Positions 48,692 to 56,588 of a stretch of 64,000 bases of DNA are shown here, piece by piece. The stretch is from NCBI GenBank assembly GCA_964423835.1, contig CAYRGJ010000009.1, positions 41,490 through 105,489 of the forward strand. Direction: 5' to 3'. Each line of letters opens with the position of its first letter. Within the stretch, counting starts at the first letter, position 1. The notes beneath the pieces are model-generated. The model searched no databases and was not told where the DNA came from. It worked only from the letters and a program-made list of their open reading frames with translations. The DNA comes from JAFGCL01 sp964423835. Its GTDB lineage: Bacteria; Chloroflexota; Dehalococcoidia; UBA2247; RBG-13-53-26. A program made the translations under genes and the position numbers.

Positions 48692-49960
48692 CTACGAGAT
48701 GTCGGTGGTCCAGTCCTCCACCATGCGGCCGTCGTGCCACACCTCAACGCAGAGCGTGGCCAGCCCGGAGGGCTTGGCGATGTCCTCCACCGCCAGGTTG
48801 GAGATGCGGTAGCCCGGCGCCAGGTCGTGGGTGCTGCTCAGCTTGGCCTGGCTCTCGTGGCCCTTGAAGTAGGCCATGACATAGAAATCGGCGGCGGCAG
48901 CCGTGCCCCAGTTGGTCACCGAGACATTGATGTCCACCCGGGCCTGACTGAACGGGCGGCTTTCCACCCTGGATTCCAGGTTGCCGCTGAAACGGAGGGC
49001 CGCGACCGGGACCAGGGCATAGATGCCATCGCTGGTCCCGTGGAACTTGGAGAAGACGTCGGGAGGCATCTGCCCCAGCCTCCAGGACGTGGAGGTGGTC
49101 TCCAGGTAGTAGTAGGTCCGGCCGTTATACTGGTAGCTGTATCCGCCGGCCACCTCCCCGGGCACAGCCACGCCCACCGCCATGTGCCCCGCCTCTCCTT
49201 CCACCGGCGCGGTGTACCTGATGAGAACGGCATCATAGCCCATGGCCTTGAGCAGGGCCCCCACCAGGATGGCCGTATCCTCGCAGTCGCCGCCCTTGTC
49301 CACCAGGGTCTCGACCGGGTAGTTGGGGTACTCCCCACCCTCCGTGCGGTAGGAGAAGCTCTGAACGAAGCTGGCCGTGAGGTTGACTGTCTCCTGCGCG
49401 TCATACCCCCGCCGCGCCGCCAGCCGCTTGAGCTCCGCCGCCAGCGGGCCGGTCAGCTCCGCGTCGTCCTTGGGATGGGTGACGTATATCGAGTAGTCCT
49501 GCACCGGCGCCCGCTCCATCCTGGTGTAGAAAAGGTAGAGGTACTCCGGGATCTGCATGGTGAGCTCCCAGTCCTGGTTGTCGTACCTCCAGCGGTAGGT
49601 CTGGGCCGGCAGGAGGTCGCCGGAGGACGCCGTCGGCTCGATGCTGGTCTCGATGGGCGCCGACGACTGAGAGAAGGGGCTCAGGCCGGCCAGCCAGCCT
49701 GACTTCCAGGCTACCAGGCCCAGCGTCACCAGCAACCCCAGGACCACGGCCAGAATGCCCACCACCGGCCAGCGGCTCGGCCGGGGCCCGACCGGCGACC
49801 CGGGCATGACGGGCGGCCCCATATTGATGGGCGCCTGCGGAAGGCCCGGCGGATCCGGGTCAGGCGGAGCCTGTGGCGAGGCCGGGCTGCCGGCGTCAAG
49901 CGGAGCCCGCGGAAGGCCCGGGGCCTCCGGCTCGTTGCCAGGATGATCTTCGTGCATCAT
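48692..49960 (-). CDS. Membrane-anchored transglutaminase-like protein
   Basis: 422 residues. A Pro/Gly-rich cytoplasmic part of about 60 residues precedes one membrane helix (WPVVGILAVVLGLLVTLGLVAW). The extracytoplasmic part has a transglutaminase-like core: GGDCEDTAILVGALLKAMGYD with the catalytic Cys, HMAVGVAVPG with the His and YYYLETTS as the third element. The end looks like a beta-sandwich of the CARDB type. The ATG at 49960 overlaps the sigma-factor stop (ATGA), so it is made together with the ECF sigma factor. It probably acts as a protease or cross-linker of surface proteins. Confidence 0.82.
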   Translation of the reverse strand: MMHEDHPGNEPEAPGLPRAPLDAGSPASPQAPPDPDPPGLPQAPINMGPPVMPGSPVGPRPSRWPVVGILAVVLGLLVTLGLVAWKSGWLAGLSPFSQSSAPIETSIEPTASSGDLLPAQTYRWRYDNQDWELTMQIPEYLYLFYTRMERAPVQDYSIYVTHPKDDAELTGPLAAELKRLAARRGYDAQETVNLTASFVQSFSYRTEGGEYPNYPVETLVDKGGDCEDTAILVGALLKAMGYDAVLIRYTAPVEGEAGHMAVGVAVPGEVAGGYSYQYNGRTYYYLETTSTSWRLGQMPPDVFSKFHGTSDGIYALVPVAALRFSGNLESRVESRPFSQARVDINVSVTNWGTAAAADFYVMAYFKGHESQAKLSSTHDLAPGYRISNLAVEDIAKPSGLATLCVEVWHDGRMVEDWTTDIS

Positions 49961-50673
49961 CTCAGTATACGCCCTGCAGAGCTCCATGCGGCGGCCCGGG
50001 GCGCCCCGGGCCCCGGCGCGCGGGCCTGAGTCGCGCCAGCCCCCGATTCCGCAGCCTCACGAGCACCAGGTCCCGGCTGGCAGGGGACGGAGTCCGGCCC
50101 GCCACCGCCACGCTGCGGCAGCATGATGCGCCGCAGCTTCACCAGGGCCGCGTGCTGCAGCACCTTGACCGCGCCCTCGCTCTTGCCCATGACGCTCGCC
50201 GCCTCGGCCACGGACAGCCCGCCGCCGAAGCGCAGGGAGATTACCTCCCGCTGCCCGTCGGAGAGCCGCTCGCAGGCCTCGAACAACCGCTTCAGGTCAA
50301 ACCGGACCTCGGCCAGCGCCGCCGGGTCGTCCCCCGGCGCCGCCACCGCCTCATCGATCTCCTCCGGGGCCACTGCCGCCGTCTTCTCCCGGCCCTTCTT
50401 CTTCCAGTAGTCGACCACCAGGTTGTGGGCGATGCGGAAGAGCCACGAGGCAAATGGCGTCCCCTTCCAGCGATAGGACCCGATGCTCTCCAGGGCCCGG
50501 AGGAACACCTGCTGGGTTATGTCCTCGGCATCGGCCTGGTTCCTCACCCGCAGCACGACGTAGCGATATATGCGGTCGAAGTGCTCCTCGTAGAGCGCGC
50601 CGAACGCCTCCGGGTCCCTCCTCTGGGCCCGCCGCACCAGGTCTTCTTCTCTTTGCACTCTATGGCCCTGCAC
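49957..50673 (-). CDS. ECF-type RNA polymerase sigma factor
   Basis: 238 residues, somewhat longer than the usual 170-200. Region 2 is seen as DPEAFGALYEEHFDRIYRYV and DAEDITQQVFLRALESI; region 4 as LSDGQREVISLRFGGGLSVAEAASVMGKSEGAVKVLQHAAL. The last 55 residues are Ala/Gly/Pro-rich and not part of the family. It heads the minus-strand envelope locus and is coupled to the transglutaminase-like gene. No classical anti-sigma gene is adjacent, though the DUF5667-like protein is a candidate partner. Confidence 0.93.
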   Translation of the reverse strand: MQGHRVQREEDLVRRAQRRDPEAFGALYEEHFDRIYRYVVLRVRNQADAEDITQQVFLRALESIGSYRWKGTPFASWLFRIAHNLVVDYWKKKGREKTAAVAPEEIDEAVAAPGDDPAALAEVRFDLKRLFEACERLSDGQREVISLRFGGGLSVAEAASVMGKSEGAVKVLQHAALVKLRRIMLPQRGGGGPDSVPCQPGPGAREAAESGAGATQARAPGPGAPRAAAWSSAGRILR

Positions 50674-50722
50674 TCAAGCCTGACCCTGCTGACCCTCAGC
50701 CACATGGCTGGGCGTGCTGCCC

Positions 50723-50728
50723 AATATA
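50723..50728 (-). promoter_or_regulatory. -10-like element before the ECF sigma gene
   Basis: Minus-strand TATATT about 50 bases before the ATG. No clear -35 is seen, so the assignment is tentative. Confidence 0.35.
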
Positions 50729-50798
50729 ACACCAGGAACGGCCAAAGGTTAGGTCTGCCGGGCAATTGTGTGGAAAATGAGAGGCGTCGGGCCACCCG

Positions 50799-50828
50799 TG
50801 GACACGTTCGAGTTGTGCATGCTATATT
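50799..50828 (+). promoter_or_regulatory. Promoter of gatB-secG
   Basis: TGGACA (50799-50804), an 18-base spacer and TATATT (50823-50828), preceded by TGC as an extended -10. The start near 50835 leaves about 3 bases before the ATG at 50838, so the mRNA is almost leaderless. Confidence 0.75.
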
Positions 50829-50837
50829 ATGTCAGGG

Positions 50838-52301
50838 ATGACCTACGAGACCATCATCGGGCTGGAGGTCCACGCCCAGCTCCTCACCCAGAGCAAGATG
50901 TTTTGCCGGTGCTCGGCGGACTATGCCAGCGCCCCTCCCAACACCCACGTCTGCCCCGTCTGCCTGGGCCTGCCGGGCGTGCTGCCGGCCATCAACCGCC
51001 GCGCCGTCGAGTGCACCGTCATGACCGCCCTGGCCCTCAACTGCACCGTGCCGCCCTGCACCAAGTTCGACCGCAAGAACTACCCCTACCCGGACCTGAT
51101 GAAGGGGTACCAGATATCGCAGTACGACGAGCCCGTGGCCGTGGCCGGCTGGCTGCAGCTGGAGGCCGGCGGCGCCAGCCGCCGCATCAACATCAAGCGG
51201 GTGCACCTCGAGGAGGACGTGGCCCGGCTGCTGCACCGGACGGGCCCCTCCGGGGAGCCATACACCCTGATCGACGTCAACCGGGCCGGCGTGCCGCTGA
51301 TGGAGATCGTCAGCGAGCCCGACATGCGCTCGCCCGAGGAGGCCCGGCAGTACCTGGTGAAGCTGCGCACCATATTGCAGTACCTGGGCGTCTCCACCGG
51401 CAACATGGAGGAGGGCAGCTTCCGCTGCGACGCCAACATCAGCCTCCGCCCGGAGGGCTCCTCTGAGACCCTCCCCAAGGTGGAGGTGAAGAACATGAAC
51501 AGCTTCAAGGCCGTCTTCCGGGCCCTGGAATACGAAGCCCGGCGGCAGAGGCAGGTGGCCACCGAAGGCGGGCGGCTGCACCAGGAGACCCGGGGATGGG
51601 TGGATGAAAAAGGCATCACCCAGTCGCAGCGCAGCAAGGAGTCGGCCCACGACTACCGCTACTTCCCCGAGCCCGACCTGCCCCCCCTGGTCCTCACCGG
51701 GGACTGGGTGCGGCAGGTCCGGGAGGGCCTGCCGGAGCTGGCCGAGGCCCGGCGGGAGCGCTTCGCCTCCCAGTACGGCCTTCCGGCCTATGACGCCGGC
51801 CAGCTCACCGCCTCCAAGGCGGTGGCCGACTACTTCGAGGCCTGCGCCGCCCTGGCCCCGGGCCCGGACGCCAGGAAGAGGGCCAAGACCATCAGCAACT
51901 GGATCCTGGGCGAGCTGGCCCGCTGGCTGAACTCCGCCGGCATCGAGATCGGCCAGTCCCGGGTCACCCCGGAGCGCCTGGTGGAGCTCATCGACCTGGC
52001 GGACCAGGGGACCGTCACCGGGCCCGCGGCCAAGAAGGTATTCGAGGAGATGTTCCAGGCCGGCGGTTCGGCCAGGGAGATCGCCGCCCGGCTGGGCCTG
52101 ACCCGGATGGGCGACGCCGCGGCCGTGGAGGCCGCGGTCAGGGATGTAATTGCATCGAACAGGCAGGCGGTGGTAGACTTCAAGGCAGGCAAACAGCAGG
52201 CGCTGACCTTCCTTGTTGGCCAGGTGATGAAAGCTACCCGGGGCAGGGCCAACCCCCAGTCAGTGGGCGATATCATTCGAAAGGAGCTTGGCACGGATTA
52301 G
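50838..52301 (+). CDS. gatB: Aspartyl/glutamyl-tRNA(Asn/Gln) amidotransferase subunit B
   Basis: 487 residues. In the GatCAB complex it converts misacylated Glu-tRNA(Gln) or Asp-tRNA(Asn). The N-terminal IIGLEVHAQLLTQSKMFCRC and HVCPVCLGLPGVLPAINR hold the zinc cysteines. The phosphorylation core has DVNRAGVPLMEIVSEPD, and the C-terminal YqeY-like tail domain ends the protein. The ATG at 50838 was chosen because an ATG nine bases upstream lies inside the -10. gatA and gatC are not in the window. Confidence 0.96.
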   Translation: MTYETIIGLEVHAQLLTQSKMFCRCSADYASAPPNTHVCPVCLGLPGVLPAINRRAVECTVMTALALNCTVPPCTKFDRKNYPYPDLMKGYQISQYDEPVAVAGWLQLEAGGASRRINIKRVHLEEDVARLLHRTGPSGEPYTLIDVNRAGVPLMEIVSEPDMRSPEEARQYLVKLRTILQYLGVSTGNMEEGSFRCDANISLRPEGSSETLPKVEVKNMNSFKAVFRALEYEARRQRQVATEGGRLHQETRGWVDEKGITQSQRSKESAHDYRYFPEPDLPPLVLTGDWVRQVREGLPELAEARRERFASQYGLPAYDAGQLTASKAVADYFEACAALAPGPDARKRAKTISNWILGELARWLNSAGIEIGQSRVTPERLVELIDLADQGTVTGPAAKKVFEEMFQAGGSAREIAARLGLTRMGDAAAVEAAVRDVIASNRQAVVDFKAGKQQALTFLVGQVMKATRGRANPQSVGDIIRKELGTD

Positions 52302-52522
52302 TGGAGAAATACTTCTTCATAGCCCAGGTCATAGTCTCCGCAGTGCTGATCGTGGTGCTATTGCTCCAGGTGAGGGGAGGGGGCCTGGGCGGCATATTCG
52401 GTCAGGCTGACAGCACCTTCCGGACCCGCCGCGGCCTGGAGAAGACGCTGTTTCAGTTCACCATCGTCCTGGTGGTGGTATTCGTGGCCTTGGCCGTGCT
52501 CAGCGCCAGATGGAGCGAGTAG
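52301..52522 (+). CDS. secG: Preprotein translocase subunit SecG
   Basis: 73 residues with two membrane helices: IAQVIVSAVLIVVLLLQVRG and FTIVLVVVFVALAVLSA. The loop GGGLGGIFGQADSTFRTRRGLEK is the SecG signature. It stabilises SecYEG during export. GTG overlaps the last base of gatB. The gene is often missed because of its size. Confidence 0.94.
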   Translation: MEKYFFIAQVIVSAVLIVVLLLQVRGGGLGGIFGQADSTFRTRRGLEKTLFQFTIVLVVVFVALAVLSARWSE

Positions 52523-53514
52523 GCTCGTCATCCTCAGGCCGGCCGCCCGCCGGCCCGTCGTCAACTGGCCCGCCGCCGTTTGGGCCGCTATCCCGGGGAC
52601 CGCTTCTGCCCGACTTCTCGCCGGGCCTCTCTCCGGGCTTCCTGCCGGGCCTTCCGCCGGCGCCGCCTCCACCGAACGCCATCGTCACCCTCACCACCGA
52701 TTTCGGCGCCGATGACGCCTACGTGGCGGCCATGAAAGGGGTGATCCTGGGGATCAACCCCGCCGTGACCATAGTCGACATCTGCCACACCATCGGGCCG
52801 CAGGACATCGGTGAAGCGGCCTTCGTCCTGAGCACGGCCTGCCCCTGCTTTCCCCCGGACACGGTCCACGTGGTAGTCGTCGACCCCGGGGTGGGGGGGC
52901 AGCGCCGGGCCGTCATGCTGGAGACCCCCGAGGCCATCTTCGTGGCGCCGGACAACGGCGTGCTGAGCTACGTGGTGCAGGCGTCGCTGCGGCGGCCCAT
53001 CTCCAGGGCCGGCCGGACCAGGCTGCCCCCGGAGCTGGAGGCGTTCCGCATCGCCAACCGCCGGTTCTGGCGGGAGCCGGTCAGCTCCACTTTCCATGGC
53101 CGTGACATATTCGCCCCGGTGGCAGCCCACATCACGCTGGGCCAGCCGCTGACCGACCTGGGGCGGCCCATCGCCTCCCTCCATGTCCTGCCGCTGCCGC
53201 GCCCGGAGCGGGACGCCAGCGGACTGGTGGGGCACGTGGTGCATATCGACCACTTCGGCAACCTGATCTCGGATATCACCCCGGAGGACCTGCCCGCGGC
53301 AGGGCTGCGCATCGACGTGGCCGGCCGGCAGCTCCGCTCCATCAGCCGGCACTACGAAGAGGCAAAGGGCCTGGCGGCCCTGGTGGGCAGCAGCGGCCGG
53401 CTGGAGATCTCTCTGCCCATGGGCAGCGCCGCGCAGCAGCTGGGGGCCAGGGTGGGCGACGTCCTGCACGTATCCGGCCAGTGGACCATCCCTGGCCGGC
53501 GGCGCCGGGCCTGA
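52510..53514 (+). CDS. SAM hydroxide adenosyltransferase (DUF62 family)
   Basis: 334 residues. DUF62 proteins hydrolyse S-adenosylmethionine to adenosine and methionine; they are homologues of fluorinase. After a Pro/Gly/Ser-rich N-terminus of about 55 residues, the core reads IVTLTTDFGADDAYVAAMKGVILGI, VVVVDPGVGG and VAPDNGVLSYV, all family signatures. The C-terminal domain has IDHFGNLISDI. The start at 52510 overlaps secG by 13 bases. The Pro-rich lead may be real or may mean the true start is later. Confidence 0.88.
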   Translation: MERVGSSSSGRPPAGPSSTGPPPFGPLSRGPLLPDFSPGLSPGFLPGLPPAPPPPNAIVTLTTDFGADDAYVAAMKGVILGINPAVTIVDICHTIGPQDIGEAAFVLSTACPCFPPDTVHVVVVDPGVGGQRRAVMLETPEAIFVAPDNGVLSYVVQASLRRPISRAGRTRLPPELEAFRIANRRFWREPVSSTFHGRDIFAPVAAHITLGQPLTDLGRPIASLHVLPLPRPERDASGLVGHVVHIDHFGNLISDITPEDLPAAGLRIDVAGRQLRSISRHYEEAKGLAALVGSSGRLEISLPMGSAAQQLGARVGDVLHVSGQWTIPGRRRRA

Positions 53515-53554
53515 AGACCATTTGTGCAGAGTGTGCAAAGCTGTGCAGACAGGT

Positions 53555-54304
53555 GTGCGGAACGAAGATGGGCGTGGAACGCCCCCGGCCGGCGGCAAGC
53601 CGGCGTACGTTCACCGGGCCTTCTCGGCCATTGCCGGCCGCTATGACCTGCTGAACACCCTGCTCAGCTTCAACCTGGACCGGGGCTGGCGCCGGGCCGC
53701 CGTGGCCGCCCTGGGGCCCTCGGGGCAACAGGCCATCCTGGACGTGGCCACCGGGACCGGCATGCTGGCCCGGGAGCTGCAACGCAAACTGGGGCCCGGC
53801 GGGAAGGTGCTGGGGGTGGACTTCTGCCTGCCCATGCTGCTCCGGGCCCGGGGCCTGGCGGACAACATCCACCCCTTGCTGGCCGACGCCGAGCGGCTGC
53901 CCTTCGCCGATGCCTGCCTCGACGGGGCCACCGTGGCCTTCGGCCTGCGCAATGTCCCTGACATGGAGGCCGCGCTGCGTGAGACTGTGCGGGTGGTGCG
54001 CCCGGGCGGGAAGGTGGTCTGCCTGGAGTTCTCCCGGCCCCGTCACCCGGTGCTGCGAGCGCTGCACCGGCTCTACCTGCTGCGGGTGCTGCCCATGCTG
54101 GGCTGGCTGATTTCGGGGGACAGGGAGGCCTACGTGTACCTTCCCCGCTCCATCATGGCCTTCCCCAGCGCCGACGAGCTCCGGTCGGCCATGGAGAGGG
54201 CCGGCCTGGTCAATACCGGGTACCGCTTCCTGGCCTGGGGCATCGTGGCCATCCACTTCGGCGCCAGGGCCGCGCCGGGTGCGCCGCCTCCGCGGAAGGC
54301 CTGA
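53555..54304 (+). CDS. UbiE/MenG-family demethylmenaquinone methyltransferase
   Basis: 249 residues from the GTG at 53555; an earlier TTG at 53522 is also possible. It is a SAM-dependent C-methyltransferase. VHRAFSAIAGRYDLLNTLLSFNLDRGWRR is the UbiE N-terminal signature, ILDVATGTGMLARELQ motif I, and AFGLRNVPDMEAALRETVRVVRPGGKV the later motifs. Together with YDLLN these fit MenG/UbiE. No other quinone genes are near, so the natural quinone is not shown. The gene is convergent with a MarR regulator. Confidence 0.88.
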   Translation: MRNEDGRGTPPAGGKPAYVHRAFSAIAGRYDLLNTLLSFNLDRGWRRAAVAALGPSGQQAILDVATGTGMLARELQRKLGPGGKVLGVDFCLPMLLRARGLADNIHPLLADAERLPFADACLDGATVAFGLRNVPDMEAALRETVRVVRPGGKVVCLEFSRPRHPVLRALHRLYLLRVLPMLGWLISGDREAYVYLPRSIMAFPSADELRSAMERAGLVNTGYRFLAWGIVAIHFGARAAPGAPPPRKA

Positions 54305-54365
54305 GGGAGTCGCATCCCGGCGAAGGGGGCGGCAACGCCGGCGGCCCCGCCCTGCCTGGCGCCCC

Positions 54366-54398
54366 CAAAAAGAAGGAGGGCCTCTCCGGCCCTCCCCG
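54366..54398 (-). terminator. Intrinsic terminator of the MarR gene
   Basis: On the minus strand an 8-bp stem (GGAGGGCC with GGCCCTCC, loop of 5) is followed by TTCTTTTT. It ends the MarR transcript and may also stop the convergent methyltransferase transcript. Confidence 0.85.
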
Positions 54399-54418
54399 AT
54401 AATGGCTGCCAACCCTGA

Positions 54419-55006
54419 CTACTTCGTTTTCCCGGCCACCGCCACCTTGCGCACCCCGGCGGCGCCAGCGTGGTACTGCTTGATGATCTCCTGCCATTGC
54501 CCCATGGGCTCCGGCTCCCACTCGATGGTGGCCGGGACCCGCCTGGCCTCCGTGCCCAGCTCGTGCAGCGCCAGATCGCGCAGGGCCTTCATGTGCCTGT
54601 CGAGCTGCTTTATCTCCTTTTCGTCAAAGCGGGTCCGGAGCAGGTCCCGGGCATAGCCTATGATGACGGCCACGGAGCCGTTCAGGAGATCCCTCCCCTT
54701 CGGCTGTATCTGGATCTTGACTACCCGCTGGTCCTTCTTGCTGCGGACCTTCTTCACATATCCGGCCCTCTGCATGCGCGAAAGGAGGGCGGACACACTG
54801 TGCTTTTCCCGGAACACATAGGCCGATATCTCACCCGGGCTCAGGGGAACCTTGCTCATGCTCAGGATGAGCAGGACGTCCATCTGCGCCATGGTGGTCT
54901 GCCGCTTGCCCAGCTCTATCTCCACGGCACGCAGAGCGGCGTCTGAAGCCTGGCGCAGCCTCACCCATGCCGTCAGATAGGGATCCTTGGTCTCCCAGTT
55001 GTGCAC
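54419..55006 (-). CDS. MarR-family transcriptional regulator
   Basis: 195 residues, longer than the usual 140-160. The winged helix-turn-helix lies around 55-115: LSPGEISAYVFREKHSVSALLSRMQRAGYVKKVRSKKDQRVV, with the DQR wing typical of MarR. Dimerisation helices flank it. The C-terminal 40 residues (EWEPEPMGQWQEIIKQYHAG) are an extra helix. Similar long MarR proteins are frequent in Dehalococcoidia. The GTG start follows AAGGAGGAAAG. A 12-base near-palindrome in its own promoter suggests autoregulation. Confidence 0.9.
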   Translation of the reverse strand: MHNWETKDPYLTAWVRLRQASDAALRAVEIELGKRQTTMAQMDVLLILSMSKVPLSPGEISAYVFREKHSVSALLSRMQRAGYVKKVRSKKDQRVVKIQIQPKGRDLLNGSVAVIIGYARDLLRTRFDEKEIKQLDRHMKALRDLALHELGTEARRVPATIEWEPEPMGQWQEIIKQYHAGAAGVRKVAVAGKTK

Positions 55007-55086
55007 CTTTCCTCCTTAAAATACCCGGCGATGTCATCTCCATCAACCGGGACTGTCTCCTGTGGCTACGAAAGTGGCGTTATAAA

Positions 55087-55115
55087 ATTGTAACATCACA
55101 TATGATTCTTGTCAA
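55087..55115 (-). promoter_or_regulatory. Promoter of the MarR gene with a candidate operator
   Basis: On the minus strand, consensus TTGACA (55110-55115), a 17-base spacer and TACAAT (55087-55092). Within the spacer, ATCACATATGAT (55095-55106, plus strand) is a 12-base near-palindrome with one mismatched pair, well placed for a dimeric repressor. Confidence 0.8.
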
Positions 55116-55190
55116 GTATCTGCTATCTCAGGTGCTCTAAGGCTCAGAGGCTTGAGCCCCGAGGCCCGCAGTGCCCCCGCCGGCGCCGCT

Positions 55191-56570
55191 TCAGCCGGAC
55201 GGCCTCTCCTGTTTCCAGACAGTCCCCTGGGGCGTGTCCTCCAGGACCACGCCCAGCTCCTTCAGGGACGTGCGCACCCGGTCAGCCAGCTGCCACTGCT
55301 TCTCTTTCCTCAGATCGGCGCGCAGCGAGACCAGCAGTTCGATAAAGGGCTTGGCCGCCAGGTCCAGCTGCGGCGCCTGGAAAGAGAAGCCCAGCACCCC
55401 GCACAACTCCCGCAGCGCCTGCTGCGCCTCCCCGGCGTTGGCCCCCTGGTCCACCGCGCGGTTGATGTCCCGGACCAGGTCGAAGAGGGCCGCCAGCGCC
55501 TGCGGGGAGTTGAAGTCGCGGTCCATGGCCTCCACGAACCGGCGCCGCACGGCGCCGGTATCGATGCCCGCGGGGGGGCCTTCCCGGCCGCGGGCCGGAT
55601 CGGCCAGGGCCGCCTGCCGCAGCCGCTCCACGCCCTTCTCCGCGGCGGCCACGCCTTCCTCGCTGAAGTTGAGCGGGCTGCGATAGTGGGAGCTGAGTAT
55701 GAAGAGCCTGATGGCATCCGGGCTGAAGCGGGTCAGGGCCTGCTTGAGGGTGACGAATATGCCCAGGGACTTGCTCATCTTCTCGCCGCCCAGCTGCACA
55801 AACCCGTTGTGCATCCAGTACTTCACGAAGGGCACCACGCCGGTGAATCCCTCCGACTGGGCGATCTCGTTCTCGTGGTGGGGGAAGATGAGGTCCTGGC
55901 CGCCTCCGTGGATGTCGAGGGTGTCGCCCAGGTAGCGCATGGACATGGCGCTGCACTCTATGTGCCAGCCGGGCCTGCCCTGGCCCCAGGGGCTGTCCCA
56001 GGACGGCTCGCCGGGCTTGGCGGCCTTCCACAGGGCGAAGTCCAGCGGGTGCTCCTTGTCCACGCCCACCTCCACCCGGGCCCCGGACTGCAGCTCGTCC
56101 AGGCCCTGGCGGATCAGCTTGCCGTAGTCCGGGTCGCTCTTGACCCGGAAGTAGACGTCGCCCTTCGACTCGTAGGCCCGGCCCTTGTTCACCAGCCCCT
56201 GGACCACCTCGATGATCTTGGGGATCTCTTCCGTCGCCCGGGGGTAGACATGGGCCCGCAGCACGTTGAGCCGGTCCATGTCGGCGAAGTAGGCCGCGAT
56301 GAACTTCTCGGCCAGGTCCCTGGCCGGGATGCCGGCCTGCTGAGAGCGGTTGATGATCTTGTCGTCGATATCGGTGAAGTTCTGGACGTGCTTCACCTGG
56401 TATCCCCGGTACTCCAGGTAGCGCCGGACCATGTCAAAGACGATGTAGCTCATGGCATGGCCCAGGTGGCACTCCGCGTACGGGGTCACCCCGCAGACGT
56501 ACATCTTCACCACGTCGCCCTGCGGCGCAAACTCCTCTTCCTGTGCGGTCAGCGTGTTATAGATCTTCAC
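55191..56570 (-). CDS. cysS: Cysteinyl-tRNA synthetase
   Basis: 459 residues, a class I synthetase. The zinc site uses VCGVTPYAE, IECSAMS and HHENEIAQSEG. HLGHA stands for the HIGH motif and KMSKS is present around residue 265. The start is GTG with AAGGAG before it. It lies 18 bases after ispDF and is likely co-transcribed with it. Downstream, 55007-55190 holds the divergent MarR promoter and no other gene. Confidence 0.96.
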   Translation of the reverse strand: MKIYNTLTAQEEEFAPQGDVVKMYVCGVTPYAECHLGHAMSYIVFDMVRRYLEYRGYQVKHVQNFTDIDDKIINRSQQAGIPARDLAEKFIAAYFADMDRLNVLRAHVYPRATEEIPKIIEVVQGLVNKGRAYESKGDVYFRVKSDPDYGKLIRQGLDELQSGARVEVGVDKEHPLDFALWKAAKPGEPSWDSPWGQGRPGWHIECSAMSMRYLGDTLDIHGGGQDLIFPHHENEIAQSEGFTGVVPFVKYWMHNGFVQLGGEKMSKSLGIFVTLKQALTRFSPDAIRLFILSSHYRSPLNFSEEGVAAAEKGVERLRQAALADPARGREGPPAGIDTGAVRRRFVEAMDRDFNSPQALAALFDLVRDINRAVDQGANAGEAQQALRELCGVLGFSFQAPQLDLAAKPFIELLVSLRADLRKEKQWQLADRVRTSLKELGVVLEDTPQGTVWKQERPSG

Positions 56571-56588
56571 GGCGTCTCCTTCGGCTCT

